Shown piece by piece: positions 54,378 through 63,886 of a stretch of 64,000 bases of DNA. The stretch lies in contig CP073693.1 in assembly GCA_018228645.1 (NCBI GenBank), positions 1,538,501 to 1,602,500 on the forward strand, in the 5' to 3' direction. Source of the stretch: Clostridiaceae bacterium Marseille-Q4143 (GTDB taxonomy: Bacteria > Bacillota > Clostridia > Lachnospirales > Lachnospiraceae). The notes below the pieces were generated by a model. That model was given only the letters and a program-made list of their open reading frames with translations, was not told the DNA's origin and made no database searches. The stretch's first letter is position 1, and each line of letters begins with the position of its first letter. The translations under genes were made by a program, and so were the position numbers.

Positions 54378-55280
54378 TTGGCAAAGCTATTAGGACTGGG
54401 CGATAATGTTATAGATTGTAATTATACAAGAAGAGTAAGATATCCTGGCGGTAATTGTGTTAACTTTGCTGTCTTCGGTAAACAGATAGGAAATGAGACA
54501 GCATATGTTGGGAAAATAGCAAATGATCAATGGGGAAGAATGCTTTTAAAGGTATTACAGGAAGAAGGCATTGATTGCTCGAAATGTATTATCGAAGATG
54601 GAGAAACAGGAATTTGTGGAATTCATTTACAAGATGGAGATCGAGTAATTGTAGATGAAAATGATGCAGGGCTTGTAAAAGCTAATCCATTAGTTATTAC
54701 AGAAGATTTGCTCAATTATATTAAAAAATTCGATCTTGTACATTCTAGTTGCTACAGTTACATCGAGGAAGAGCTGATAAAAATTAAAAATGCAGGAATT
54801 CCTGTTCTATATGATTTTTCTGATGAATGGACGGATGATAAATTACAATCAATCTGTAAAAATATAAATATCGCCTTTTTTTCAGGAAAAGATTTAGATG
54901 AAGAATGTTTGAAAGACTACCTGGTAAAATGCGTGGACAGCTACGGTTGTTATCTGGCAATAACAACAATTGGTGGACGTGGAGCCATTGTTTACAATGG
55001 AAGAAAATTTTACAGAAAGCTTCCATACAATTTTGCAGGTGGTGTTATTGATACTACAGGTGCAGGAGATTCATGGATTACAGGATTTATTTCTTCTTAT
55101 ATCGACAATATGAAAAAAATGGAAATTTTAAAGAAAAATAGTCCTGATAATTTTTTATCACAATCTGATGTGGAAGATTTTGAAGATCATGTGATTGAAC
55201 AAAGTATGTGTTTAGGAAACTTGCTGGCGAGACGAAATTGTCTGGTGGAAGGTTCTTTTGGAAAAGGTAGTCCATTTTAA
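54378..55280 (+). CDS. frlD: PfkB-family sugar kinase, FrlD-like
   Basis: FrlD phosphorylates fructoselysine at C6. The 300-residue protein resembles it: LGLGDNVIDCN at the start, YPGGNCVNFAVFG, VLYDFSDEW and the catalytic DTTGAGDS near 224-231. It starts at TTG with AAAGGGGGTG upstream. It heads a cluster with an ABC sugar importer and an FrlB-like deglycase, so it probably acts on a fructosamine, the exact amino acid being unknown. Confidence 0.8.
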   Translation: MAKLLGLGDNVIDCNYTRRVRYPGGNCVNFAVFGKQIGNETAYVGKIANDQWGRMLLKVLQEEGIDCSKCIIEDGETGICGIHLQDGDRVIVDENDAGLVKANPLVITEDLLNYIKKFDLVHSSCYSYIEEELIKIKNAGIPVLYDFSDEWTDDKLQSICKNINIAFFSGKDLDEECLKDYLVKCVDSYGCYLAITTIGGRGAIVYNGRKFYRKLPYNFAGGVIDTTGAGDSWITGFISSYIDNMKKMEILKKNSPDNFLSQSDVEDFEDHVIEQSMCLGNLLARRNCLVEGSFGKGSPF

Positions 55281-55295
55281 AAAGGCGGTGACAAA

Positions 55296-56777
55296 GTGGC
55301 AAAAACTATTTTGGAAATGAAAGGTATATCAAAATCATACGGGGGAATCAAAGCCCTGAAGGATGTAAAAATTGAGCTATATGAGGGTGAAATCCTGTGC
55401 CTGTTAGGGGAAAATGGTGCTGGAAAATCAACTCTGATGAAAATCTTATCAGGTGCTATCTTACCAAGCGAAGGTAGTATTTATATGAATGGAGAACTGA
55501 TAAATATAAAAAATCCTGAAATGGCTCATAACTATGGAATTAGTACTGTATATCAGGAATTAATTCAATTTCCGGATATGACAATCATGGAAAATATATT
55601 TATCGGACGATATCCAAAGAAAAATGGGCTGGTAGATTTTGCTGAACTTAGAAAAAGAACACTTCAGCTAATGGATGTACTGGATATTCATTTTGAACCA
55701 GATGAGTATATTAGAAACCTGAGTGTTGCACAACGACAGCTGGTAGAAATTATGAAAGCGGTGTCATTCGACTCTAAAATTATTATTTTCGATGAGCCAA
55801 CTTCGTCGTTGACAACAGAAGAAACCGCTATTCTGTTTAGGATTATTGATGATTTGAAAAAGAAGAATATCTCTATGATCTATATTTCTCACCGTTTGGA
55901 AGATATTTTTGCTATTGGAGACAGAATCACGGTACTTAGAGATGGACAAAACTCAGGTGGCGGCCTGGTAAAAGACTTGAATACAGACCAGGTAATTGCT
56001 TTGATGGTAGGACGAAATGTAGAAAACCAATTTCCTAAGAAAGAGGTACCTATTGGAAAAGAAATCCTGAGAGTAGAGCATATTACGAATGAATATGTAA
56101 ATGATGCATCGTTTGTTTTGAAAAAAGGTGAAATCCTTGGATTTGGTGGCTTAGTAGGTGCAGGACGAAGCGAATTAATACGTGCAATTATGGGGTTGGA
56201 TAAGTGTTCCGGAAAAATCTATAAAGATGGGAAAGAGATCATTAACAGAAGTCCGGCTGACGCAATTAATAATCATTTTGCATTAGTTCCAGAGGACAGA
56301 AAGGACCAGGGACTTGTTTTAATCAGAACCTTACTTCATAACATCGAGATGAGTTCGTTGAAAAAACTCAGTCATTTCGGATTTATGAATGGAAAACAGG
56401 AAACAGAATATGCCGACCGTTATATGAAGCAGCTTCATGTAAAAGCCGCAGGAAGCTATCAGCAAGCGGGTGACTTAAGTGGAGGAAATCAGCAGAAAGT
56501 TGTAATTGCAAAATGCCTGGCAACAAAACCCGATATTCTGATATTAGATGAACCTACGAGAGGCATTGATGTTGGATCTAAAGCTGAAATTTATGAAATC
56601 ATGAGTGATCTCGTAGAACAAGGTGTTTCTATTATTATGATTTCCTCAGAACTTCCTGAACTTTTAAATATGAGTGATCGTATTATAGTCATGCGGGAAG
56701 GTTCAATTACAGGAGAACTTACAAAAGAAGAAGCAAGTGAAGAGCGCGTTATGAAATTTGCAACGAAGGAGATGTGA
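55296..56777 (+). CDS. Sugar ABC transporter ATP-binding protein (RbsA/MglA type)
   Basis: The 493-residue protein has two fused ABC domains. Domain 1 has GENGAGKST (38-46), LSVAQRQLVEI and FDEPTSSL. Domain 2 has a degenerate Walker A (GLVGAGRSE) but an intact SGGNQQKV signature and LDEPTRGID. This asymmetry is normal for carbohydrate uptake class 2 importers. GTG start with AAAAGGCGG upstream. It energises uptake through the permease and binding protein that follow. Confidence 0.93.
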   Translation: MAKTILEMKGISKSYGGIKALKDVKIELYEGEILCLLGENGAGKSTLMKILSGAILPSEGSIYMNGELINIKNPEMAHNYGISTVYQELIQFPDMTIMENIFIGRYPKKNGLVDFAELRKRTLQLMDVLDIHFEPDEYIRNLSVAQRQLVEIMKAVSFDSKIIIFDEPTSSLTTEETAILFRIIDDLKKKNISMIYISHRLEDIFAIGDRITVLRDGQNSGGGLVKDLNTDQVIALMVGRNVENQFPKKEVPIGKEILRVEHITNEYVNDASFVLKKGEILGFGGLVGAGRSELIRAIMGLDKCSGKIYKDGKEIINRSPADAINNHFALVPEDRKDQGLVLIRTLLHNIEMSSLKKLSHFGFMNGKQETEYADRYMKQLHVKAAGSYQQAGDLSGGNQQKVVIAKCLATKPDILILDEPTRGIDVGSKAEIYEIMSDLVEQGVSIIMISSELPELLNMSDRIIVMREGSITGELTKEEASEERVMKFATKEM

Positions 56778-56782
56778 GATTC

Positions 56783-57763
56783 ATGGAGAAGGCAAAAAAT
56801 AAAAATGTAAACGCAATTAAAAAAATATGGAACAATCCTAATTTTAAATCTTATTCGGGAATTATCTTGGTAATTATTGTAGTATCTTTATTCATGAATT
56901 TCAGGAGCCCCAATTTCATGACCTACAATAATATCATGAATATCTTAAGGCAGATTGCTGTATATGGAATTCTTGCCTGTGGAATGGCATTTACCATGAT
57001 GACCGGAGGAATTGATCTGACGGTTGGTTCTATAGCGGGTGTGTCAGGAGCTGTTGTGGCACGGCTGATGGTAGAAAATTCAGTACCTCTTCTTCTTGCG
57101 ATGCTTGCAGGAATCCTCATAGGTGCGGCTCTTGGACTCATTTGCGGAACAACAATCGCATATACAGGAATTCCGCCTTTTATTATGACTCTTGGATTTC
57201 AGATAACATTAAGAGGTGTTTGTTATCTGATTACAGAAGGAAAACCGATTGGTAACCTTCCGGAAAATTTGCTCTTCCTGGGATTGGAATCTATTGCTGG
57301 TATTCCTGTTCCGATTTTCTTCCTCGCAGGAACATTTGTTGTGGTGGGAATTATACTTTCAAGAACATCTTTTGGACGATCCGTATATGCGGTTGGTGGT
57401 AATTATCAGGCTGCGCATCATTCGGGAATTAATGCGAAAAGGGTTATCATGTTCTCCTATATGATCAGTGGAATTTGTGCAGCACTGGCAGGCATTATTT
57501 TGACAGCAAGAAATGCTTCCGCACAGCCGACAGGAGGAAATACCTTTGAGACAGAAGCAATTGCTGCATGTGCTATGGGAGGTGTATCTTTCAGCGGCGG
57601 AACTGGTGCGGTACCTGGAATCTTCTTTGGAGCCTTGTTGATGGGAATTATTAATAACAGTATGAATCTTATGTACATAGATTCCTATTGGCAGCAGGTT
57701 GTAAAAGGACTGATTATTATTGGTTCTGTACTCTATTCTATCTACAATAGTAAAACTAAATAA
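56783..57763 (+). CDS. Sugar ABC transporter permease (RbsC type)
   Basis: The 326-residue protein has 8-10 membrane spans and family motifs CGMAFTMMTGGIDLTVGS and AACAMGGVSFSGGTG. ATG at 56783 is preferred, with AAGGAG 11 nt upstream; an in-frame GTG at 56774 is too close to that site. It overlaps or abuts the ATPase gene, so one permease probably forms a homodimer with the fused ATPase. Confidence 0.93.
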   Translation: MEKAKNKNVNAIKKIWNNPNFKSYSGIILVIIVVSLFMNFRSPNFMTYNNIMNILRQIAVYGILACGMAFTMMTGGIDLTVGSIAGVSGAVVARLMVENSVPLLLAMLAGILIGAALGLICGTTIAYTGIPPFIMTLGFQITLRGVCYLITEGKPIGNLPENLLFLGLESIAGIPVPIFFLAGTFVVVGIILSRTSFGRSVYAVGGNYQAAHHSGINAKRVIMFSYMISGICAALAGIILTARNASAQPTGGNTFETEAIAACAMGGVSFSGGTGAVPGIFFGALLMGIINNSMNLMYIDSYWQQVVKGLIIIGSVLYSIYNSKTK

Positions 57764-57814
57764 ACTTGAACTCAGGTGCACAGCACTAAAAAGATAATTT
57801 AAGGAGGATGTTAC

Positions 57815-58810
57815 ATGAAAACGAAACAGGTAGGATTGTTAATGGCGGCGGTGATGGCAGTTTCCATGATTGCAGGATGTGGAGGGAGTAAAGAAGCTTC
57901 AACAGCAACTGATACTTCAAATGAAGCAGCAGCTGATCAGCAGGAAAACGCTTCTGAAGATGGAAAATATACAATTGCAATGATTACCTATTCTCTGGCA
58001 GAGGAATTTGGCGTGGATGTTCTGACAGGAGCTCAGGAAAAAGCAGCCGAATTAGGTGTGAATCTGGTGTACCAGGATCCGGCAGCAGATATGCAGAAAG
58101 ATATTGCAATCATGGAGGATTTGATTACACAGGGAGTTGATGCGATCTGCATTGCACCAGTTGATGCGCAGGCAATCGCTCCGTATATTGAACAAGCAAG
58201 AGAAAAAGGAGTTGTTGTAGTAAACTGGGATATTGAAACACAGGCAGAGGTTGATGCAAAAGTTTTAACAGATAACTTTGAAGGTGGAGCATTAGGTGCA
58301 GAATACCTTGTAGAAAAAATGGGAACACAGGGAAAAGTACTTGTCGTATCGGACCTGGAGTCAGTTACAAGTACATATGAAAGAAATAAAGGTTTTGAAG
58401 ATAAAATGGCAGAAATTGCACCAGATGTAGAAATTGTTGAACAGCTTTCAAGTGGAACAAGAGATACACATAGAGCAACTGTCGAAAATATGCTGCAGGC
58501 ACATCCTGATATTACTGGTATTTTCTGCGCGGATGGAGACCGTACACTTGGAGCATATGTAGCATGCCAGGCAAATAACAGACAGGATGTATTAATTGCT
58601 GGATATGATGCAACACCGGAACAGAAGGAAATTATGCAGCAGGATGGCGCAGAGTGCAATATGATTTGTGCAACCAATTTACATCCGGATAATCTTGGAA
58701 AACTTTCCACAGAAATTGCTTATAAGATTCTTGAAGGAGAAGAAGTTCCGGAAATTACAATGTCAGATATTGACCTTATGAAAGCAGAAGATGTAGCAGC
58801 AGGAAAGTAA
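57815..58810 (+). CDS. Sugar ABC transporter substrate-binding lipoprotein
   Basis: The 331-residue protein has a lipoprotein signal with lipobox MIAGC (Cys22), a Ser/Ala/Thr-rich linker, and a periplasmic-binding fold of the RbsB type (YTIAMITYSLAEEFG, then DAICIAPVDAQAIAPYI). AAGGAGG precedes the ATG. Such proteins bind sugars; the genetic context suggests an Amadori compound or related sugar derivative. Confidence 0.93.
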   Translation: MKTKQVGLLMAAVMAVSMIAGCGGSKEASTATDTSNEAAADQQENASEDGKYTIAMITYSLAEEFGVDVLTGAQEKAAELGVNLVYQDPAADMQKDIAIMEDLITQGVDAICIAPVDAQAIAPYIEQAREKGVVVVNWDIETQAEVDAKVLTDNFEGGALGAEYLVEKMGTQGKVLVVSDLESVTSTYERNKGFEDKMAEIAPDVEIVEQLSSGTRDTHRATVENMLQAHPDITGIFCADGDRTLGAYVACQANNRQDVLIAGYDATPEQKEIMQQDGAECNMICATNLHPDNLGKLSTEIAYKILEGEEVPEITMSDIDLMKAEDVAAGK

Positions 58811-58823
58811 TGAGGAATTAGAA

Positions 58824-59672
58824 ATGAAGTTTTCTTTCTTAACATATCAATTTGCACGCTATCCATTAGAATATTGTTTCTATATGGCAAAAGAATATGG
58901 TTTTAATGGCGTAGAAGTCTGGGGCGCGAGACCACATGCATATGCTTATGATATGGATAACACAATGATTCGTCAGGTAATAGACTGGAAGAAAAAGTAC
59001 GGAATCGAAATATCAATGTTTACGCCTGAAATACTTGCCTATCCTTATAGCCTTACTTCGGCAAGCTTGAAAGAACGTCAGGAAACAAACGAGTATTTGA
59101 TTAAGAGCGTTGAGGTGGCTGCTGCAATAGGAACAGATAAAATGCAGATAACTGCAAAGCATCCGGGTTATGGAAGAGACAGAGAAGAAGTGTGGGATGT
59201 CTTGACAGAAGGCGTAGGAAAATTATGTAAGCGTGCAGAAGAACTGGGTGTTGATATTATTCTCGAGTCATTGTCACCTTCTGAAGGAAATACGATTACC
59301 AACGCAGATGATATCGTAAAATTACAAAAGAGGGTAGGAAGTAAAGCTTTATGTACAATGATAGATGTTGTTCCACCATTTATTGCCAATGAACCGTATT
59401 CAGAGTACTTTGATAAATTAAATGGAACTATGAAATATGTTCATATTTGTAATAGTGATGGGGCTACAGAATTTCACATGCAGTTAGATGATCCTAAAGG
59501 AGTTCTTCCGTTAATTGATTTCTTCAGAATATTGAAAAGAAATAAGTACGATGGATGGTGCTCAACGGAGCTGCTTGCTCCATATTTTAGAGATCCGGAA
59601 CTTTATTTATCGCAGTCCATGAGAGCAATTGAATATATTTGTAAAGAAGCTCAAATCGTAAAAGAAATTTAA
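58824..59672 (+). CDS. Sugar epimerase/isomerase, TIM barrel, FrlC-like
   Basis: The 282-residue protein is of the AP-endonuclease-2-like sugar isomerase family. RYPLEYCF, GVEVWGARPHAYAYD and TPEILAYPY closely echo FrlC, the fructoselysine 3-epimerase of Escherichia coli. Metal ligands are likely in ESLSP, MIDVVPP, HICNSDG and the late STELLAP. It lies 13 nt after the binding protein. Epimerase on a ketosamine is likely but not certain. Confidence 0.8.
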   Translation: MKFSFLTYQFARYPLEYCFYMAKEYGFNGVEVWGARPHAYAYDMDNTMIRQVIDWKKKYGIEISMFTPEILAYPYSLTSASLKERQETNEYLIKSVEVAAAIGTDKMQITAKHPGYGRDREEVWDVLTEGVGKLCKRAEELGVDIILESLSPSEGNTITNADDIVKLQKRVGSKALCTMIDVVPPFIANEPYSEYFDKLNGTMKYVHICNSDGATEFHMQLDDPKGVLPLIDFFRILKRNKYDGWCSTELLAPYFRDPELYLSQSMRAIEYICKEAQIVKEI

Positions 59673-59673
59673 G

Positions 59674-59713
59674 CATTTGATATTGAGATTATCTCAAAAA
59701 TTTGAATCAAATG
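59674..59713 (+). promoter_or_regulatory. Nested intercistronic hairpin
   Basis: CATTTGAT (59674-59681) pairs perfectly with ATCAAATG (59706-59713), and TTGAGA/TCTCAA (59683-59697) forms a second stem inside. There is no T run; it may be an mRNA stability or processing element. Confidence 0.65.
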
Positions 59714-59727
59714 TATAAGGAGGAAAT

Positions 59728-60411
59728 ATGAAACTTACAGCACAGGAATTCGGACGGATGGTTGATGGAGCTTGCATCACAGCAACAATGTCATTTTCTT
59801 CTCAGGTAGATTTGGCAGAAGCGGCAAAGAAATACGAATTTAAGCAGGTATATGGTTTTGCATCTTACTATGATTATCTGCTTAAAGAATTAAAAGGAAC
59901 TAAGACAGGAGTCGGAGGCGGCGTTGGATCATCCCTTGGAGCCGGTACCGAAAGAACAGAAGTAAAGGTTTTTGAGGCTCAGACATATATGAATATGGGC
60001 ATGGATGAAATCGATATGTGGATGAATATAGCTGCATTAAAAAACAGCGAATTTGACTATGTTTTAAAAGACATTCAGGCAGTACGTAATGTGGTTCCGA
60101 AAGGACATAATCTGAAGGTTATTATTGAACCTTGTACATTAACACCTGAACAAATTGAAACCGCAGTTAAATTAGTTGTAGAAGGTGGCGCTGATTTTGT
60201 AAAAGCAGGAACAGGCTTTTTGGGAGCATGTACATTGGAACATGCCAGACTCATGCTCAGAGCAGCAGATGGTAATGTAAAGGTAAAATGCTCAGGCGGA
60301 ATTCGTGAACTCGCTGTTGTAAAAGAAATGTATGATATGGGAGTTGCACGGTTTGGAATGGGTGTAAAATCTGCGGAAAATATTATTCGTCTTTTGAAAG
60401 AGGAGGAGTAA
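59728..60411 (+). CDS. DeoC-family aldolase
   Basis: DeoC splits deoxyribose 5-phosphate into glyceraldehyde 3-phosphate and acetaldehyde. This 227-residue protein keeps the Schiff-base lysine near 159 (GADFVKAGTGF) and the second lysine near 187 (VKCSGGIR), plus EIDMWMNIAALK for the Asp. It diverges from housekeeping DeoC at several points, so a related phosphorylated sugar may be the substrate. AAGGAGG precedes the ATG. Its presence in an frl-type cluster is unusual. Confidence 0.82.
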   Translation: MKLTAQEFGRMVDGACITATMSFSSQVDLAEAAKKYEFKQVYGFASYYDYLLKELKGTKTGVGGGVGSSLGAGTERTEVKVFEAQTYMNMGMDEIDMWMNIAALKNSEFDYVLKDIQAVRNVVPKGHNLKVIIEPCTLTPEQIETAVKLVVEGGADFVKAGTGFLGACTLEHARLMLRAADGNVKVKCSGGIRELAVVKEMYDMGVARFGMGVKSAENIIRLLKEEE

Positions 60412-60421
60412 CAGCGTACTT

Positions 60422-61915
60422 ATGATACCTTGCATTTTGGCTCATGATCTTGGAACATCAGGAAATAAAGCTTCTTTATTTGATTTTAATGGAAAACTTA
60501 TAGGAAGTACAGTTGTCTCTTATTCAGTCTATTATCCAAGGCGCGGATGGGCAGAAGAAAGACCGGAAGACTGGTGGAATGCTGTTTGTCAAGCAACAAA
60601 AAGTGTATTAGAGATGGTTCCAGATGCAGAAGTTTCAACGGTGGCTGTTACTGGTCAAATGATGGGATGTCTTGCCCTTGATAAAGAGGGCAAGACACTT
60701 GGAAATAGTATTATATGGTCTGATTCAAGAGCAGAAGCTGAGAGTGAAAGACTTGTTCGGCAATTAACAAAAGAAGGTTATCAAAAAATAACAGGACAAC
60801 CACCAAGTGCGTCATACACTTTACCCAAAATTCTCTGGCAAAAAGAACATATGCCAGAAATATATCGAAATGCATCTGTTTATATTCAGGCGAAAGACTA
60901 TATCAATTATTGTCTGACAGGCGTGATTGCAACAGATCCAACGGATGCGGCATATACAATTGCCTATGATATACAAAAAAAACAATGGTCAGAAGAAATT
61001 CTTAATTGTGCAGAAATAAACAAGGATAAATTTCCGGAAGTTTTTCAATGTGAAACTGTTATTGGAAAAGTAACAGCATCGGCAGCAAAGCAATGCGGAC
61101 TGAAAGAAGGAATTCCTGTGGTTGTAGGAGCTGGGGATGGTTCTGCAGCTCATTTAGGAGCGGCATGTACGGAGCCTGGAGATACATATTTGTGTCTTGG
61201 CAGTTCTACATGGCTTGTCACACAAACAGATAGGCTTATTTTTGATGAAAAAGGAAGAATGCAATCAGAACCGCATGTAATAAAAGACCAGTTTGTGTAT
61301 ACCGGAACTATGCAGACAGGAGGTATGGCATATTCGTGGTCAAGAAATGCGTTTCAGGATACGCCGATACCCTATGAAAAATTGGAAAAAATGATCGGAG
61401 AAAGTCCTGCTGGAGCACGAGGCCTTCTTTTTTTGCCATATTTAATGGGAGAGCGTTCTCCGTGGTATGATTTTGATCTGAATGGAGCCTTTTTAGGAAT
61501 TCGACAAGGAGTACAGCCAGGGGATTTTTATCGTTCGGTTATGGAAGGTGTAGGACTGAATTTGAAAATCCTTCTTAAAATTATCGAAGAATCTGTAGCG
61601 GTTAAGAATATTGTGCTTATAGGCGGAGGCGGCAAGAGCAATGTCTGGAGACAAATATTGGCTGATATTTTTCAAAAAAACATACTATTGCCGGAGAATA
61701 TGGAAGCAGGAACAAGTATTGGCGGTGCGATTATTGCCGGTGTAGGTACAGGGATATTTGATAGTTATTCAGATGCAAAAAGATTCATTAAAGTAGAAAA
61801 CGAAGTTGTTCCGGATGAGAGCAAGAGTTCTTTGTATGAGAAAAAACTACAGATTTTTGAAAATGCCTATTATGCATTAAAAGAAATTAATAAAGAAATA
61901 AAAAATTCACAATAG
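60422..61915 (+). CDS. FGGY-family sugar kinase (xylulokinase-like)
   Basis: The 497-residue ASKHA kinase has ILAHDLGTSGNKASLFD, VTGQMMGCL, WSDSRAEAE and GAGDGSAAHLGA, and a late IGGGGKSNVWRQ. Length and motifs fit xylulokinase-type enzymes, but the sugar is unknown. The ribosome-binding site GGAGGAG is 13 nt before the ATG, rather far. It is the second sugar kinase in the cluster and directly follows the aldolase, so the two may act in sequence. Confidence 0.85.
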   Translation: MIPCILAHDLGTSGNKASLFDFNGKLIGSTVVSYSVYYPRRGWAEERPEDWWNAVCQATKSVLEMVPDAEVSTVAVTGQMMGCLALDKEGKTLGNSIIWSDSRAEAESERLVRQLTKEGYQKITGQPPSASYTLPKILWQKEHMPEIYRNASVYIQAKDYINYCLTGVIATDPTDAAYTIAYDIQKKQWSEEILNCAEINKDKFPEVFQCETVIGKVTASAAKQCGLKEGIPVVVGAGDGSAAHLGAACTEPGDTYLCLGSSTWLVTQTDRLIFDEKGRMQSEPHVIKDQFVYTGTMQTGGMAYSWSRNAFQDTPIPYEKLEKMIGESPAGARGLLFLPYLMGERSPWYDFDLNGAFLGIRQGVQPGDFYRSVMEGVGLNLKILLKIIEESVAVKNIVLIGGGGKSNVWRQILADIFQKNILLPENMEAGTSIGGAIIAGVGTGIFDSYSDAKRFIKVENEVVPDESKSSLYEKKLQIFENAYYALKEINKEIKNSQ

Positions 61916-61918
61916 TAC

Positions 61919-61952
61919 TTTACAAAACTTGTATTATGATGTACTATAACAT
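61919..61952 (+). promoter_or_regulatory. Internal promoter before the deglycase gene
   Basis: TTTACA (61919-61924) and TACTAT (61942-61947), spacer 17 nt, -10 continuing as TACTATAACAT. This differs at one base of eleven from the 54328 element. Confidence 0.6.
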
Positions 61953-61984
61953 TATCAAATATATTAAACAAGGAGAATGAAAGA

Positions 61985-62998
61985 ATGTTTAATTTTAATG
62001 TGGAGAGATACGAGAAGGTTGTTAATGATGCGATTGCATTAAGACCGCAGATTGAAAAGGCAGTAGACGAAATCTGCCAGCAGGGATTTAGTAATCTGTT
62101 TTTTATTGGATGTGGTGGAACATATGCACACTCCCTGCCGATGATGTATTGGCTGGATACTGCAAGTAATATTGAACATCACTCTGTGATCGCTGCTGAG
62201 TTTATGGCAATGGGTCATAAGAGATTTACAAAAGACAGTGTATGTATCTTCTCTACCAGAAGTGGAAATACGAAAGAAATTGTTGCTGCTGCAAAATTCT
62301 GTAAAGAAGCTGGTGCTAGAACGCTTGTATATGTATCAAATGATAATACACCGGTTTGCGAATATGCTGATTATAAATTCTTCAGTTTTGCAGAAGATGA
62401 TTGCTTATGTGAAGCAATTTATACATACATGTTTGCTCTTGTAGGACGGTTTATGAAAAATGCAGGCGAGTTTGACAAATATGATGAGTTTATGAGTCAG
62501 TATGCAAACATTGTTCCGTATCTTCTGAAAGCGAAAGAAAAATATGAAGATAAATGTGCAGTAATGGCGAAAGAACATAAAGATACAGATTATCATATGG
62601 TAATTGGTTCTGGAATGCTCTGGGGCGAGGCATACGATTATGCAATGTGTATTCTGGAAGAAATGCAGTGGATCAGAACGAAATCAATTCATGCAGCTGA
62701 GTATTTCCATGGAACACTTGAACTTGTGGAAAAAGATACTTCCTTAATTCTGTTCTATGGCGAAGATGAAACAAGACCGCTTATGGATCGTGTATTGAAT
62801 TTTAGTAAAAAAATCACAGATGTAATCAATGTATTTGATACAAAAGATATTGAACTTCCGTTTACAGATCAGGAATACAGAAAGATTGTTTCTCCGATGG
62901 TAATGTATGCAATAACAGAAAGACTGAGCTGCCATTTGGAAAAAGAGAGAAATCATCCTCTCACAACCAGAAGATACTATCGTCAGATGGAATATTAA
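61985..62998 (+). CDS. frlB: SIS-domain fructosamine-6-phosphate deglycase, FrlB-like
   Basis: FrlB cleaves fructoselysine 6-phosphate into glucose 6-phosphate and lysine. The 337-residue protein has two SIS domains with FFIGCGGTYAHSLP, FSTRSGNTKEIVAAA, an EYFHGTLELVE segment (putative catalytic region) and the FrlB-like ending RRYYRQMEY. AAGGAG is 9 nt before the ATG. It could act on other amino-acid Amadori 6-phosphates such as glucoselysine. Confidence 0.82.
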   Translation: MFNFNVERYEKVVNDAIALRPQIEKAVDEICQQGFSNLFFIGCGGTYAHSLPMMYWLDTASNIEHHSVIAAEFMAMGHKRFTKDSVCIFSTRSGNTKEIVAAAKFCKEAGARTLVYVSNDNTPVCEYADYKFFSFAEDDCLCEAIYTYMFALVGRFMKNAGEFDKYDEFMSQYANIVPYLLKAKEKYEDKCAVMAKEHKDTDYHMVIGSGMLWGEAYDYAMCILEEMQWIRTKSIHAAEYFHGTLELVEKDTSLILFYGEDETRPLMDRVLNFSKKITDVINVFDTKDIELPFTDQEYRKIVSPMVMYAITERLSCHLEKERNHPLTTRRYYRQMEY

Positions 62999-63010
62999 AA
63001 TACGAAATAG

Positions 63011-63040
63011 AATTTCCCCGAGCGTATGCCCGGGGAAATT
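63011..63040 (+). promoter_or_regulatory. Hairpin between the deglycase and phosphatase genes
   Basis: AATTTCCCCG (63011-63020) pairs with CGGGGAAATT (63031-63040). Only AATTT follows, so it is at best a weak terminator. Confidence 0.6.
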
Positions 63041-63056
63041 AATTTAGGAGGAAAAG

Positions 63057-63869
63057 TTGAAATATAAAATACTTATATTAGATTTAGATGGAACACTGGT
63101 GAATTCGCAAAAAAAAATAACGGATGAGACAAAAGCAGCATTAATAGAGTATCAGGAAAAAGGAGGAACCGTCATTCTGGCATCAGGAAGACCGGTTTAT
63201 GGAATAATTCCTCTGGCCGATGAATTAAAACTGCATAAATATGGAGGTTATATTATTGCCTTTAATGGAGGAACTATTATAGAATGCAGTAGTATGAAAT
63301 CCATATGGGAAAAATGGATGCCAGGAAAATCTATCACATTTTTATATAAGTTTGCTATGGAACACGAAATTGGAATTGTTACATATGAGGATGAGAATAT
63401 TATTACGGAAACACCAGAGAATGAGTATGTTTTGGAAGAACAGAAAATAAATAAGATGACTATTAAAAAAGTAGATTCCTTCTGCGACTATGTAAAATTT
63501 CCTGTGACAAAGTGTTTGATGGTCGGAGATGGCGATATATTGGAAAACATTGAAACAAAATTGAAAGAAGAAGTTGGGCAGATGTTGAGCATATGTAGAT
63601 CTGCTCCTTATTTTCTCGAAATTATGCCATTGAACATTACTAAGGATGGTGCACTGTCCTGGTTGAGCAAGTATTTAAAAGTAGATAGAACTTGTATGGC
63701 AGCATGCGGAGATGGCTATAATGATCAATCAATGCTGGAATATGCAGGACTGGGTGTGGCGATGGGAAATGCACAGGAATGTGTGAAGGAGATAGCACAG
63801 ATAGTCGCACCTGATAATGATCATGAAGGCGTTGCTTGGGTAGTACATAAATTATTAAATGAAAAATGA
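63057..63869 (+). CDS. Cof-type HAD hydrolase
   Basis: The 270-residue protein has the HAD nucleophile motif LDLDGT (Asp9, Asp11), an SGRPVYG motif II region, a large cap domain and the C-terminal GDGYNDQSMLEYAGLGVAMGNA. It probably dephosphorylates a sugar phosphate. TTG start with AGGAGG close upstream. It lies 58 nt after the deglycase gene and may remove excess sugar phosphates of this pathway; this is inference. Confidence 0.9.
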   Translation: MKYKILILDLDGTLVNSQKKITDETKAALIEYQEKGGTVILASGRPVYGIIPLADELKLHKYGGYIIAFNGGTIIECSSMKSIWEKWMPGKSITFLYKFAMEHEIGIVTYEDENIITETPENEYVLEEQKINKMTIKKVDSFCDYVKFPVTKCLMVGDGDILENIETKLKEEVGQMLSICRSAPYFLEIMPLNITKDGALSWLSKYLKVDRTCMAACGDGYNDQSMLEYAGLGVAMGNAQECVKEIAQIVAPDNDHEGVAWVVHKLLNEK

Positions 63870-63886
63870 ATTTCTGTAAAATAAAA

